Positions 7,865-16,689 of a DNA stretch of 64,000 nucleotides are shown here, in pieces (position 1 is the stretch's first letter; each line of letters opens with the position of its first letter). Source of the stretch: an uncultured Lachnospiraceae bacterium (lineage in GTDB: Bacteria; Bacillota; Clostridia; Lachnospirales; Lachnospiraceae); contig CAKRJY010000007.1 in assembly GCA_934352055.1 (NCBI GenBank), positions 62,001 through 126,000 of the forward strand. The letters are read 5' to 3'. Both the position numbers and the translations under genes were made by a program. The notes under the pieces are model-generated. The model was not told the origin of the DNA. It did not search any database and saw only the letters and a program-made list of their open reading frames with translations.

Positions 7865-9640
7865 ATGGTAAATTTCAAAGAAGACGAGCGTCTGAATACG
7901 CTGAACCACTCATGTGCCCATGTCATGGCACAGGCAATCAAGCATCTTTACCCACAGGCTAAGTTCTGGGTTGGACCAGTTGTCGCAGAAGGTTTCTATT
8001 ATGATATCGACCTTGGCGATGATGTCATCCGCGATGAAGATATTGAAGCAATCACAAAGGAAATGAAGAAAGTCATCAAATCCGGCAAAAAGATTATGCG
8101 TCGTGAAATTTCGAAAGACGAAGCTTTAGAATTGTTCAAAGATGACCCATACAAAATTGATCTGATTTCCGATTTGGAAGATGGCAATATCACCGTTTAT
8201 GATCAGGGCGATTTCACAGACCTTTGTCGTGGACCTCACGTAGACAATGTAAAGCTCTGCAAATATTTTAAATTAATCCGCCACTCCGGTGCATATTGGA
8301 AGGGCGACAGCAAAAACAAAATGCTGCAGCGTATCTACGGTGTTTGTTTCCCAACACCGGAAGAGTTAGATGCACATTTACAGTTACTGGAAGAGGCAAA
8401 AGAAAGAGATCACAGAAAAATCGGAAAAGATATGAATCTTTTCATGGTAGACGATCTCGTAGGACGTGGTCTTCCTATGTTCTTACCAAAGGGATATACC
8501 ATTTGGCAGGAACTTGAAGATTATATTAAAGCAAAAGAGAGAAAACTGGGCTATCTGCATGTTATGACACCTTGTGTTGGTACTGTTAATCTTTACAAGA
8601 CCTCTGGTCACTGGGATCACTACAAAGAAAACATGTTCCCTCCAATGGAAATGGAAGGCGAATCCTTCGTGCTTCGTCCAATGAACTGCCCACATCATAT
8701 GATGATCTATGCAAACAGAAGACATTCTTACAAGGATCTTCCAATCCGTATTGGTGAGATTGCGCACGACTTCCGTTATGAGTCCAGTGGAACTTTAAAG
8801 GGTATCGAACGTGGCCGTCACTTCTGCCAGAACGATGCGCATTTATTTGTTACTCCGGAACAGATCAAAGAAGAATTTACAAGCGTTGTAAACTTGATTT
8901 TTGATACGTATAAAGATTTTGGCATTACCAACTATCGTTGTGTGCTCTCTCTTCGTGATCCGGAAAACAAAGAAAAGTATCATGATGATGATGAGATGTG
9001 GAACACAGCAGAGGATGCTCTCCGCGACGTATTAAACAGCATTGGCATTGAATACACAGAAGAAATTGGAGAAGCTGCTTTCTATGGTCCTAAACTTGAC
9101 GTAAATGTACAGCCGGCAATCGGTAATGAAATCACACTGTCTACATGTCAGCTTGATTTCTGCTTACCTGCTAAATTCAATCTTTACTACATCGACAGCA
9201 ACGGCGAAAAGCAGACACCTGTTGTACTTCATCGTGCCATCCTCGGTTCTTTGGATCGCTTCATGGCATACATCCTTGAAGAAACAAAGGGAAATCTGCC
9301 TACATGGCTTGCTCCTATCCAGGCTCGCGTTATGCCAGTCAAGACAGACGATGACGACTTGAATGCTTACGCACAGGAAATCGTAGACGCTCTTGCAGAT
9401 GCAGGTGTCCGTGTAGAACTTGACAATCGTGCAGAAAAGCTTGGTTATCGTATGCGTGAAGGTCAGGTACAGAAGGTTCCTTATCTTCTCGTTGTTGGCT
9501 TCAACGAAAAAGATGACCGCACAGTTTCCTTCCGTCTTCATGGCGAAAAAGAAACAACTGTGCTTCCATTAGACGAATTCGTTGAAAAAATCAAAGCTGA
9601 AATTGCTGAGAAATCCAGAGAACATATTCATGTAAACTAG
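7865..9640 (+). CDS. thrS: Threonyl-tRNA synthetase (short form without TGS domain)
   Basis: A 591-residue class II synthetase that charges tRNA-Thr. The protein begins directly in the editing domain (HSCAHVMAQAIKHLYP, the HxxxH site), so the usual N-terminal TGS domain of about 60 residues is absent. The catalytic core shows motif 2 (RYESSGTLKGIERGRHFCQNDAH), the zinc-site segment RPMNCPHHM, and the C-terminal anticodon domain (PVKTDDDD onward; GYRMREGQVQKVPYLLVVG). The ATG at 7865 has AGGAG 7 bases upstream; an ATG six bases earlier is too close to it. TGS-less ThrRS occurs in many Clostridia. Expression is controlled by the T-box leader. Confidence 0.96.
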   Translation: MVNFKEDERLNTLNHSCAHVMAQAIKHLYPQAKFWVGPVVAEGFYYDIDLGDDVIRDEDIEAITKEMKKVIKSGKKIMRREISKDEALELFKDDPYKIDLISDLEDGNITVYDQGDFTDLCRGPHVDNVKLCKYFKLIRHSGAYWKGDSKNKMLQRIYGVCFPTPEELDAHLQLLEEAKERDHRKIGKDMNLFMVDDLVGRGLPMFLPKGYTIWQELEDYIKAKERKLGYLHVMTPCVGTVNLYKTSGHWDHYKENMFPPMEMEGESFVLRPMNCPHHMMIYANRRHSYKDLPIRIGEIAHDFRYESSGTLKGIERGRHFCQNDAHLFVTPEQIKEEFTSVVNLIFDTYKDFGITNYRCVLSLRDPENKEKYHDDDEMWNTAEDALRDVLNSIGIEYTEEIGEAAFYGPKLDVNVQPAIGNEITLSTCQLDFCLPAKFNLYYIDSNGEKQTPVVLHRAILGSLDRFMAYILEETKGNLPTWLAPIQARVMPVKTDDDDLNAYAQEIVDALADAGVRVELDNRAEKLGYRMREGQVQKVPYLLVVGFNEKDDRTVSFRLHGEKETTVLPLDEFVEKIKAEIAEKSREHIHVN

Positions 9641-9670
9641 GATGTGTCAGACATATAAAAGGTAAAGAAT

Positions 9671-9711
9671 GGGTGTGTGAAAAAAATTTTTCACACACCC
9701 GTTTTCTTTTT
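9671..9711. terminator. Intrinsic terminator between thrS and MATE gene
   Basis: Perfect stem GGGTGTGTGAAAAA/TTTTTCACACACCC followed on the plus strand by GTTTTCTTTTT. The right arm covers the last codons of the convergent MATE gene. Confidence 0.85.
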
Positions 9712-11031
9712 CCGGTTCAGATACTGATAAAAAATCAGGTTTAAAACAATACCGACGGTCGTTGATACCGGTGCCGCAAGCCCGATTTTCGTCAGGCTGG
9801 CGTTTGGTTGGATGCTCATGATATAGGCAAATGGCAGACGTACCAGGAGAGTCTGCACCAAGCCCTGTACCATGACCCAGAAAGTCTGGTTGTTACCGTT
9901 AAAATAACCAATCATAGAAAAGAGAACAGCCGTTAAGATCGTCTCCGGCGCAAAGCCCTTAAGATAAGCAAAACCATTGGCAATGACTGCCGAATCTGTA
10001 GTAAAGATACCTGCCAGCATATCTCCCTTTAACATCACTAGCGCAAATACCACACATCCAAAGGCAAGTCCTATACCAATGCCCGTAAACATGGCTTTCT
10101 TGGCACGCTTCTGATTGCCGGCGCCCACATTTTGTGAGACAAAAGATGCCATAGACTGCATGAGAGAACTTGGAATCAGCATAGCAAAGTTGACAATCTT
10201 GCATGCCACGCCATAACCCGAAGAAGCCTCAAGTCCCAGACGATTGACAAAGGCACAAAGGGCAAGAAAGGAAAGCTGGGTCAAAAATTCCTGCAAAGCC
10301 AATGGCAGGCCTATCGACAGAAATTTTCTACATTGAAGGTTGAATCCAAAATCAGACTTTTGCACTGTAAAAGGCAGTTTCTTTTTAACAAGCAAACCGA
10401 TTGCACAAACAACACTGACCGCCTGTGCCATGACCGTTGCCAATGCCGCGCCGGCCGCATCCATGTGTAAAACTGCCACAAAGACCAGATCTCCTACAAT
10501 ATTAACAATACATGCGATAAAGACAAAAAGAAGCGGAGACTTGCTGTCTCCCAATCCACGAAAAACCGCAGCAAGCAGATTATATGCCACAATAAAGAAA
10601 ATACCGCAACCACAAATACGGACATAAAACGCGGTAAGTGTAAGTGCCTCCTGTGGTGCCTGCATGAGAACAGAGATCGGTCTTGCAAGAAGTACCAAAA
10701 GGATAAAAAGTATCCCCGATACCACGATAAACACAGCGGCAGCTCCGCCAAGGACAGAACCAATGGATTCTTCTCTCTTTTCTCCCAAGTATCTTGCGAT
10801 CAGAACCGTAACACCCATGGCAAGCTGCGTCACCACAAAAGTGACAAGATTTAAGACCTGACTACCGGTCGATACAGCAGAAAGTCCCTCGGTTGAGCCA
10901 AACCGTCCCACTACAAGCAAATCGACTGCACCATAAGCTGCCTGTAAAACCAGGGCTCCCAAAATAGGCAGCATAAACCAAAATAACTTTTTTAAAATAC
11001 TTCCCTGTGTAAAATCTGCTCTATCATTCAT
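9691..11031 (-). CDS. MATE family multidrug/toxin efflux transporter
   Basis: A 446-residue membrane protein with about twelve hydrophobic segments in two similar halves, as in Na+- or H+-coupled MATE antiporters. Characteristic segments include YGAVDLLVVGRFGSTEGLSAV near the N-terminus and ASFVSQNVGAGNQKRAKKA in the second half. The start at 11031 gives MNDRADFTQGS and has GGAG about 12 bases upstream; it overlaps the stop of the MarR gene, so the two are co-translated. The MarR partner suggests induction by a small toxic ligand. The exported compound is not predictable. Confidence 0.92.
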   Translation of the reverse strand: MNDRADFTQGSILKKLFWFMLPILGALVLQAAYGAVDLLVVGRFGSTEGLSAVSTGSQVLNLVTFVVTQLAMGVTVLIARYLGEKREESIGSVLGGAAAVFIVVSGILFILLVLLARPISVLMQAPQEALTLTAFYVRICGCGIFFIVAYNLLAAVFRGLGDSKSPLLFVFIACIVNIVGDLVFVAVLHMDAAGAALATVMAQAVSVVCAIGLLVKKKLPFTVQKSDFGFNLQCRKFLSIGLPLALQEFLTQLSFLALCAFVNRLGLEASSGYGVACKIVNFAMLIPSSLMQSMASFVSQNVGAGNQKRAKKAMFTGIGIGLAFGCVVFALVMLKGDMLAGIFTTDSAVIANGFAYLKGFAPETILTAVLFSMIGYFNGNNQTFWVMVQGLVQTLLVRLPFAYIMSIQPNASLTKIGLAAPVSTTVGIVLNLIFYQYLNRKKKTGV

Positions 11032-11476
11032 CGATTGTAATGCTCCTCTCTGCCATGATCTCATACATCTTTTCGATGGTCCGGATCATATTGTCTGCTT
11101 CTTCTTCTGTAATGCCATCAAAAAATGGCTGGATCTGGCGGAAATACTGCCTGTCATATTTTTTTAACAAACTTTTTCCTGCCTCGGTAAGCGAAAGATA
11201 GGTGATCCTGCCATCACTTTCGGAACTCTGCTTGTGCAGATAGCCTCTGCTTTCCATCTCCTTGACCGTACGCGTCACGCCCGGACGAGGGATAGATAAA
11301 GCCTCGCTGATGTCAGAAACCTTGACATGTATTCCCTTTTTCTCCAGCATAGTGATCGTATCTAAATAATGAATATAAGATGGACTGACCCCCTCAGGCA
11401 GTGGTGGAAGCAACTCCCGCACCCGCTTCGCCTGGTAACAGGCATCAAACATCGCTTTGATCGTTTTTATCTCCAT
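11024..11476 (-). CDS. MarR family transcriptional regulator
   Basis: A 150-residue winged-helix regulator. The recognition region reads VSDISEALSIPRPGVTRTVKEMESRGY and the wing SSESDGRITYLSLTEAG, both typical of MarR. It is the first gene of an operon with the MATE pump and overlaps its start codon. The ATG at 11476 has GAGG 9 bases upstream; the longer frame to 11515 begins inside the operator repeats. It probably represses its own operon through the tandem 13-bp sites just upstream and is released by a small-molecule ligand. Confidence 0.9.
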   Translation of the reverse strand: MEIKTIKAMFDACYQAKRVRELLPPLPEGVSPSYIHYLDTITMLEKKGIHVKVSDISEALSIPRPGVTRTVKEMESRGYLHKQSSESDGRITYLSLTEAGKSLLKKYDRQYFRQIQPFFDGITEEEADNMIRTIEKMYEIMAERSITIDE

Positions 11477-11495
11477 TTTTTCTGTCCTCATATAG

Positions 11496-11521
11496 TTACC
11501 ACTGATAATTACCATTGATAA
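11496..11521. promoter_or_regulatory. Tandem operator, likely MarR binding sites
   Basis: Two adjacent copies of a 13-bp sequence, TTACCACTGATAA and TTACCATTGATAA, each partly palindromic (TTAxC...GxTAA). They lie 20-45 bases before the MarR start codon. Confidence 0.6.
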
Positions 11522-11666
11522 TTATATGAATCATCTTTCATTTTGTCAATATCCTAATATTTGTTCCCGGTTATTATGAAATATTCGTGAAGCGGATTTA
11601 CTTCTTTTTTTATTGGTGTTATAAGTAATAGAGATGTAATGCTAGACAAAAACAAAGGAGTTTTCC

Positions 11667-13070
11667 ATGAAAAATAAAAGACTGGGCGCAGAAAGCCTGA
11701 TGATCCTATGTTATATTTTTAATTTCTACCACCTGAGTGTCCTATGCCGCTATGGTGGCGTCAAAAGACACTTGCTCTGGATGTTGCTGGGACTTCTGGT
11801 ATTTTGCGCTGCCCTAATCTACCTGTTCATAACAGATACGCCAAAGGTCAAAAGCAAAACAGCATTCCTGGTGAAATTGATGACCGTGATCGGTGCAACC
11901 ATTCTTTTCGCATCCAGCATCATCTACTCTGCCATTCCTTATAATGGCAAATTATCCTGGAAGATTCAGGATTTGATACACACACGTGAAGTTACTTTGA
12001 CACATACGAATATTTTTGACACAGGTATAGAAGGCATTCTGGATGACTTGAATGCCGCATTAAACCTTCCGGAAAAACTCTATATTGCAGAACAATTTAC
12101 TGTAGATTTTGATGGTACTGGGAAAATAAGTGCAATCAAAGGTTTCTTATATGGAAAAGATGGAAGCGATCAAACACGCACCTATTTAATCAGTTACGAT
12201 GCCAAAAAAAGCAAAAAAATTGATGTTAATATGGATGGGTATGCATCGGCAGATTTTGATACAGACGCATTACTGTCTCCTATGATTGATGTGCTTGCAC
12301 TAGCCAACTGGAAAGAACAAGTGGCTGCGTGGGAACAAGATTATGATGTCTCCTCCTACCAATTACTATATTTAGGAAATCGTTCTTTTGAAATAAAAGA
12401 TGGTCTCGTTGCGGTTTCCGGAGATAGCTCCGAAATCCAAAAGTTAAATGCCGGTGGCTCTGTAAAAGGATATGAAGTATCCTTACACATGCCAGAGCTT
12501 GATACGGTTACACCAGTTCGTTATATCGCCAACCCCAAATACACTTCTTGGCAGGAACAAAAAGAACAGGAACTAACGGATGATTCTACTGAAACATCCT
12601 CAGAAATTGGCAAATGCTATACCGACGAAGACGGTATACAATATTTTTATCTCACAGAACAAATGGGTTGGAGATTTAAGATTTTAGATGCTGCTGCAGG
12701 AAGCCGATTTTATGGCTTACAGCAAACAACAGATGGCGGGAACACATGGGAGATGATCAACGAAGATCCTTTTGTCGGAAATATTGGTGTCAGCGAAGGT
12801 CTTGTTTTTTATGATGAGAACAATGGCATCATTGGACTGACATGTGCAGGACAGGATTGGTCCAACCTTTATCGGACAACAGATGGTGGGAAAACTTTTA
12901 CAAAAATAGAATTTCCAGGTGCTACAACCGGTGAATTCTACTTTGATATGCCACGAAAAGATAAAGACCAGTTGGTCGTTTTAGCAAGGCCGGAAGCTGG
13001 CGATACCACCGGTGTAAAATATGTTTCTACTGATGGTGGCGCAACATGGGAAAACGCCGGAGACTTTTGA
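11667..13070 (+). CDS. Membrane-anchored protein with C-terminal Asp-box (BNR) repeats, function unknown
   Basis: A 467-residue protein with AAGGAG six bases before the ATG. The N-terminal about 100 residues contain two to three hydrophobic helices (LLWMLLGLLVFCAALIYLFI and VKLMTVIGATILFASSIIYS), so the rest is probably extracellular. The C-terminal third has three Asp-box-like repeats, TTDGGNTW, TTDGGKTF and STDGGATW, of the kind found in beta-propeller proteins including sialidases. Only three repeats and no catalytic arginine triad are visible, so sialidase activity is not supported. Flanking genes give no clue. Confidence 0.75.
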   Translation: MKNKRLGAESLMILCYIFNFYHLSVLCRYGGVKRHLLWMLLGLLVFCAALIYLFITDTPKVKSKTAFLVKLMTVIGATILFASSIIYSAIPYNGKLSWKIQDLIHTREVTLTHTNIFDTGIEGILDDLNAALNLPEKLYIAEQFTVDFDGTGKISAIKGFLYGKDGSDQTRTYLISYDAKKSKKIDVNMDGYASADFDTDALLSPMIDVLALANWKEQVAAWEQDYDVSSYQLLYLGNRSFEIKDGLVAVSGDSSEIQKLNAGGSVKGYEVSLHMPELDTVTPVRYIANPKYTSWQEQKEQELTDDSTETSSEIGKCYTDEDGIQYFYLTEQMGWRFKILDAAAGSRFYGLQQTTDGGNTWEMINEDPFVGNIGVSEGLVFYDENNGIIGLTCAGQDWSNLYRTTDGGKTFTKIEFPGATTGEFYFDMPRKDKDQLVVLARPEAGDTTGVKYVSTDGGATWENAGDF

Positions 13071-13092
13071 TCTCCGGCGCTTTTCTTAGCCT

Positions 13093-13554
13093 TTATATTG
13101 CTTTCTTTTCCTTCTTTTTCAGATGGTTGAGCCATGTCTGCGGAAGTCCCATCGCAAGTATGATACCGATGACAATTGCCCCTGCCGTCTCGACTGTCTC
13201 AGTTCCTTTGATTGAAAACATTTCCATATTACCGCTGATCAGATAAAACGCGGTGTAATAAATGCCGGCTCCAGGTACCAAGGGGAAAATACCTGACAGC
13301 AGATATACCGTTGCCGGATGCTTGCGAAGTACCGCGAAAGAGCGTGAAAGCAACGTCAAGGCCAGCGTTGCCACGATCGTTGCCAACATCAGATGCCAGC
13401 CCTGCTGTAAATGCAGATATTCATAGACAAACCAGCCCACACCGCCTGTCAATCCACATAAACCCCATTCTGATTTGGGTGCTTGAAACAGAACGGCAAA
13501 GGCTAACGTCGCAATCATAGCAATGATAAAATGCAAAAAAATCGTCCCAATCAT
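13093..13554 (-). CDS. Threonine/serine exporter, ThrE small subunit-like (ThrE_2)
   Basis: A 153-residue membrane protein with four to five helices, matching the short C-terminal half of ThrE-type exporters (HPATVYLLSGIFPLVPGAGIYYTAFYLISG is characteristic). It overlaps the preceding larger subunit gene by four bases, so the two halves are translationally coupled and should form one transporter. The known family exports threonine and serine; substrate here is by analogy. Confidence 0.87.
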   Translation of the reverse strand: MIGTIFLHFIIAMIATLAFAVLFQAPKSEWGLCGLTGGVGWFVYEYLHLQQGWHLMLATIVATLALTLLSRSFAVLRKHPATVYLLSGIFPLVPGAGIYYTAFYLISGNMEMFSIKGTETVETAGAIVIGIILAMGLPQTWLNHLKKKEKKAI

Positions 13555-14324
13555 GACATAACACCTCCCAAACTCTGAAAAATATAGATTGTCAGTCCAA
13601 CGCCAACCGAAATAAAGAGCGCAGTCAAAAGCGCGTCCAAAAGATGGATCACACCTGACAGATAATCACTATTATAGAAATCACGGATGGAGGTCGTAAA
13701 GGCAATGCCCGGTACCAGTGGCATGATACAGCCGATCACTATCTTATCCTGCGAAACCGGAAGTCCCATACACATAGGAAGCAGACTCAAGGCTGTTACA
13801 AACATACTACAAATCAGCAGATTGGCAAAACGCCCAACATGGTGTTTTTCAAACCATAACATCAAAAGTTGTAATAAAAGACCAATGCCAAATGCAATGG
13901 CTCCATCCAAAAAATTTGCTCCGAACAAAATGGCAAAACCGCCGGATCCGATACCGGTGCATAGAACACGAATCCAGAGTGGATCCTTCTTGTGATGTAT
14001 GATGGCATCCATACGAACCCAAGCCTCAGATATCGTGCATTTCTTATCACAAATATCTCTGGCTAACTGGTTGAGTTTTGATATCTTGAGCAGATTCACA
14101 CTACCCAAGGGCACATGCCGAATCATGCTACAGGCATCTTCCTTTCCCTCATTGGCACTGGCAAAGATACCATTGGATAGCACATATACATCATAATCCT
14201 CTAACTGATAAGCCGCCATAATCTTCATGACGGTATCTTCTACGCGGTAGATCTCACCACCATTTTGAAGCATGGCGTCGCCAATTTCCACTGCTAACGT
14301 TAATATGTCTCTGGTTTCATTCAT
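13551..14324 (-). CDS. Threonine/serine exporter, ThrE large subunit-like (DUF1212)
   Basis: A 257-residue protein. The soluble N-terminal part has the family signature MLQNGGEIYRVEDTV and the membrane part contains PLVPGIAFTTSIRDFYNSDYLSG. About five membrane helices follow residue 115. In other bacteria ThrE is a single polypeptide; here the two halves are separate adjacent genes, a common Firmicute arrangement. GAGGA precedes the ATG by about 10 bases. It forms a two-gene operon with the small subunit. Confidence 0.9.
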   Translation of the reverse strand: MNETRDILTLAVEIGDAMLQNGGEIYRVEDTVMKIMAAYQLEDYDVYVLSNGIFASANEGKEDACSMIRHVPLGSVNLLKISKLNQLARDICDKKCTISEAWVRMDAIIHHKKDPLWIRVLCTGIGSGGFAILFGANFLDGAIAFGIGLLLQLLMLWFEKHHVGRFANLLICSMFVTALSLLPMCMGLPVSQDKIVIGCIMPLVPGIAFTTSIRDFYNSDYLSGVIHLLDALLTALFISVGVGLTIYIFQSLGGVMS

Positions 14325-14386
14325 GCTATAAGTTCCTCACTTTGGTTATTTGTATCACTTGCGCTATTACACAATCCATGAATTCT

Positions 14387-14836
14387 TTAAGTTTTTTTCC
14401 CGTATTTTTCCTTCAACCTATATTCATCAAGTTCAATCATCAGCTCCACATATGCTTCTCTAAGTTCCCTTGGTGACATAGTTCTGGCAAATCCCATATA
14501 CTTATCATATTTCTTTGCTCTGCGTTCCTCTTCCTCTGATGCATATATTGTCTTTTCATTTTTAAAGCGATCTGCCTCAGACTCATCAAGACAAAGTGAA
14601 ACAGCTACAATATGTTTGCATATGATTTTCTTTCCATTTGCCAAAGGACAATCGCAGGTGGACTTTCGCGGATGCTCCATATCAACATGAACATGATAAT
14701 TTCCATCTCCACTACCTGCTACTATACCTTCGCAGCTTCCATCCTCATTAACAGTATATGAAAGAACTTTATTCTGTTTATAATATTCCATACCACGCCA
14801 TACAGACTTACTGCTGGCAATATCAATCAATCCCAT
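14387..14836 (-). CDS. SWIM zinc-finger protein
   Basis: A 149-residue protein with a SWIM-type motif, CDCPLANGKKIICKHIVAV (C-x-C-x(n)-C-x-H), near residues 60-80. SWIM domains bind DNA or protein and occur in helicases, transposases and stand-alone proteins. The C-terminal half is charged and helical. The start at 14836 (MGLIDIASS) has AGAGGTG close upstream and is preferred over the ATG 15 bases earlier. No operon partner; it stands at the edge of the decayed island. Its role is not known. Confidence 0.75.
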   Translation of the reverse strand: MGLIDIASSKSVWRGMEYYKQNKVLSYTVNEDGSCEGIVAGSGDGNYHVHVDMEHPRKSTCDCPLANGKKIICKHIVAVSLCLDESEADRFKNEKTIYASEEEERRAKKYDKYMGFARTMSPRELREAYVELMIELDEYRLKEKYGKKT

Positions 14837-14880
14837 AAAACACCTCTGCATAATACTCTTTTATTATGAACAATGTAATA

Positions 14881-15084
14881 CTACCGTTTACTTTGTTCGC
14901 TTGTTTTGTTCGCTTGTTTCTTAAATTCAAGCGATAAACAAGTCCTATCAGGATTATAACTTTCTTCCACCGCAGGCATTGGCCAACCTTCATTCTCCCA
15001 AACTTGATAAATATCTGGAATACCACTGCCGGCTCTTTCACCAATCCCAATCATAATAAACATCTTCATCAAAGTTTTATTTCT
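14881..15084 (-). pseudogene. C-terminal remnant of an AlbA_2/RecG-like ATP-binding DNA-binding protein
   Basis: The frame reads RNKTLMKMFIMIGIGERAGS followed by GIPDIYQVWENEGWPMP and PDRTCLSLEF. This matches the C-terminal end of the widespread putative DNA-binding/ATP-binding family (AlbA_2 plus HATPase_c_4). A TAG stop directly precedes it and the main body is absent. Immediately upstream, in another frame (15069-15182), a stop-to-stop stretch reads GEKELRISFDEEYHIVREF; I do not recognise it and it may be a second fragment. This is a relic, not a working gene. Confidence 0.6.
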
Positions 15085-15192
15085 CTATAATCCAGAAAAT
15101 ACTCTGGGAATTCTCTGACAATATGGTATTCTTCGTCGAACGATATTCTCAGTTCCTTTTCTCCATATATATAATCGAGTTGTTAATACTTA

Positions 15193-15543
15193 TCAATTCA
15201 ATTTTTCATTCCATTCTGCTTCCTTGAAACCAACAAGAACAGTATCTCCATTTACGACAAGTGGACGCTTTGCCAACATTCCATTTGTAGCAAGTAACTG
15301 TAATTGTTCCTCTTCACTCATTGCAGGAAGCTTGTCCTTAAGCTGCATTTCTTTATAAAGAAGTCCACTGGTATTAAAAAACTTTTTAAGCGGAAGTCCG
15401 CTCTTTCCATACCATTCCTTTAATTCGTCATACGCAGGATTCACTTCTACAATATGACGCTCAGTATATTTAATATTATGCTCATCCAGCCATTTTTTAG
15501 CCTTTTGACAGGTTGAACATTTCGGGTAACATATAAATAACAT
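15193..15543 (-). CDS. ArsC/Spx family thioredoxin-fold protein
   Basis: A 116-residue protein of the arsenate reductase-like family. The N-terminal CxxC reads YPKCSTCQKAKKWL, and the C-terminus has the family's RPLVVNGDTVLVGF. Such proteins include arsenate reductases, Spx-like RNA-polymerase-binding regulators and YffB-type proteins. With no arsenic genes nearby, a general redox or Spx/MgsR-like role is as likely as arsenate reduction. GGAGA precedes the ATG by about 8 bases. Confidence 0.87.
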   Translation of the reverse strand: MLFICYPKCSTCQKAKKWLDEHNIKYTERHIVEVNPAYDELKEWYGKSGLPLKKFFNTSGLLYKEMQLKDKLPAMSEEEQLQLLATNGMLAKRPLVVNGDTVLVGFKEAEWNEKLN

Positions 15544-15558
15544 TTCTTCATCTCCAAT

Positions 15559-15648
15559 CTAATCCGAGTCATCTTCTATACCATATTCTTCAAGCATATC
15601 TGCCATTCTATTTCCAACATATTCCTTTGAATGTTTTTCAGTAACATT
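15559..15648 (-). pseudogene. C-terminal fragment of an unrecognised protein
   Basis: A 29-codon stop-to-stop stretch encodes VTEKHSKEYVGNRMADMLEE and ends YGIEDDSD before a TAG, with no start codon of its own near its beginning. It abuts the end of the broken serine recombinase, so it may be the 3' part of a gene interrupted by that older element. I do not recognise the family. Confidence 0.35.
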
Positions 15649-15649
15649 A

Positions 15650-16685
15650 TTAATTGTGTACTTTACTTAGCAGACAAACACTCTCATTTTGTGTATCATT
15701 GTCCAAACTTAATGTAAACTCTTTTTCTATAATCGGCAACTTAAATTCTACAGATTTCAGCCACTGACCATTCTCTTTGCGTTCTTCGTAAATCTGCACA
15801 TTACCCACTAACTGCGACAGGAACTCCCGTTTATCAGATTCATTCATTTGAGCATACAATTTATCAAAGAAAATGAGTGCCTTGTAAATGTTATCCCCTG
15901 TAATCTTATCTGCCAGCAGAGAGCGTTTCTTAGCCTTTGCAGATACCAGCAATTCCTCTGCTTCATCTATTTTATCATAAGTCTTGTACAATGGTTCTCT
16001 AAATCTGTTTTTCTACGCTGATAATGCTTATCCTCATAATCAAGAAAATCCTTATTTATTTTGTTGCGGATTAAATCCGAAAATTTAGGATTACTAACCA
16101 GTTTACTAATCACCTCTGCAACAGAAGCATCCAGCATTTCTTCATGCACCTGTTTTTTGTAATCACACTTATGACCTCTGGTCATATTTCTGTGTTTGCA
16201 GCCATAATAATAAAAATCCTTATAGTTACTTCCATCCTTGCGTTTCTTAACAGACTTGTTGCCATACATTCCAGCACCGCAGACAGGGCATTTCAAAATT
16301 CCTGATAATAGATGAATCTTTTCTCTCTTGTCACGATTGACCTTTTCTGTCCGTCTCCTGCCATAAGAAATTTTGCCACTATAAACCGGATTCTGTATAA
16401 TCCTTCTGATAAGAGCCGCATCAAATAACGGATTTTTACCATTCCATTTACCTTCCCTGGCTTTCTGCATCCTTCCTTCCATTGTCTGAACACGAATGTT
16501 CTCACGTTCAATCTCTGCCACTGCTGACAGAACAGATATCATAAGCTTCCCGGCATCTTTGGATGAATCTATTCCGTCCTCCACACAAATCAGATCACAC
16601 CAAAATCCTGCATTACTTGTAATGTTGCAAGTACATCTGCCGCATTTCTTCCAAATCTGGTTTTGTGGTCGAAAAAAATCGACTG
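15650..16685 (-). pseudogene. Degenerate large serine recombinase
   Basis: Three frames carry consecutive parts of one recombinase. Near 16610-16680 KTRFGRNAADVLATLQ (end of the resolvase domain) runs into a stop. After a frameshift, 15967-16600 carries ICVEDGIDSSKDAGKLMISV, the recombinase domain and a zinc ribbon (CPVCGAGMYG...GHKCDY). After another shift, 15650-15991 carries the coiled-coil C-terminus. The catalytic serine region is missing, cut at the neighbouring ORF6N gene. This is the relic of an older integrated element and cannot be active. Confidence 0.85.
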
Positions 16686-16689
16686 CAAT

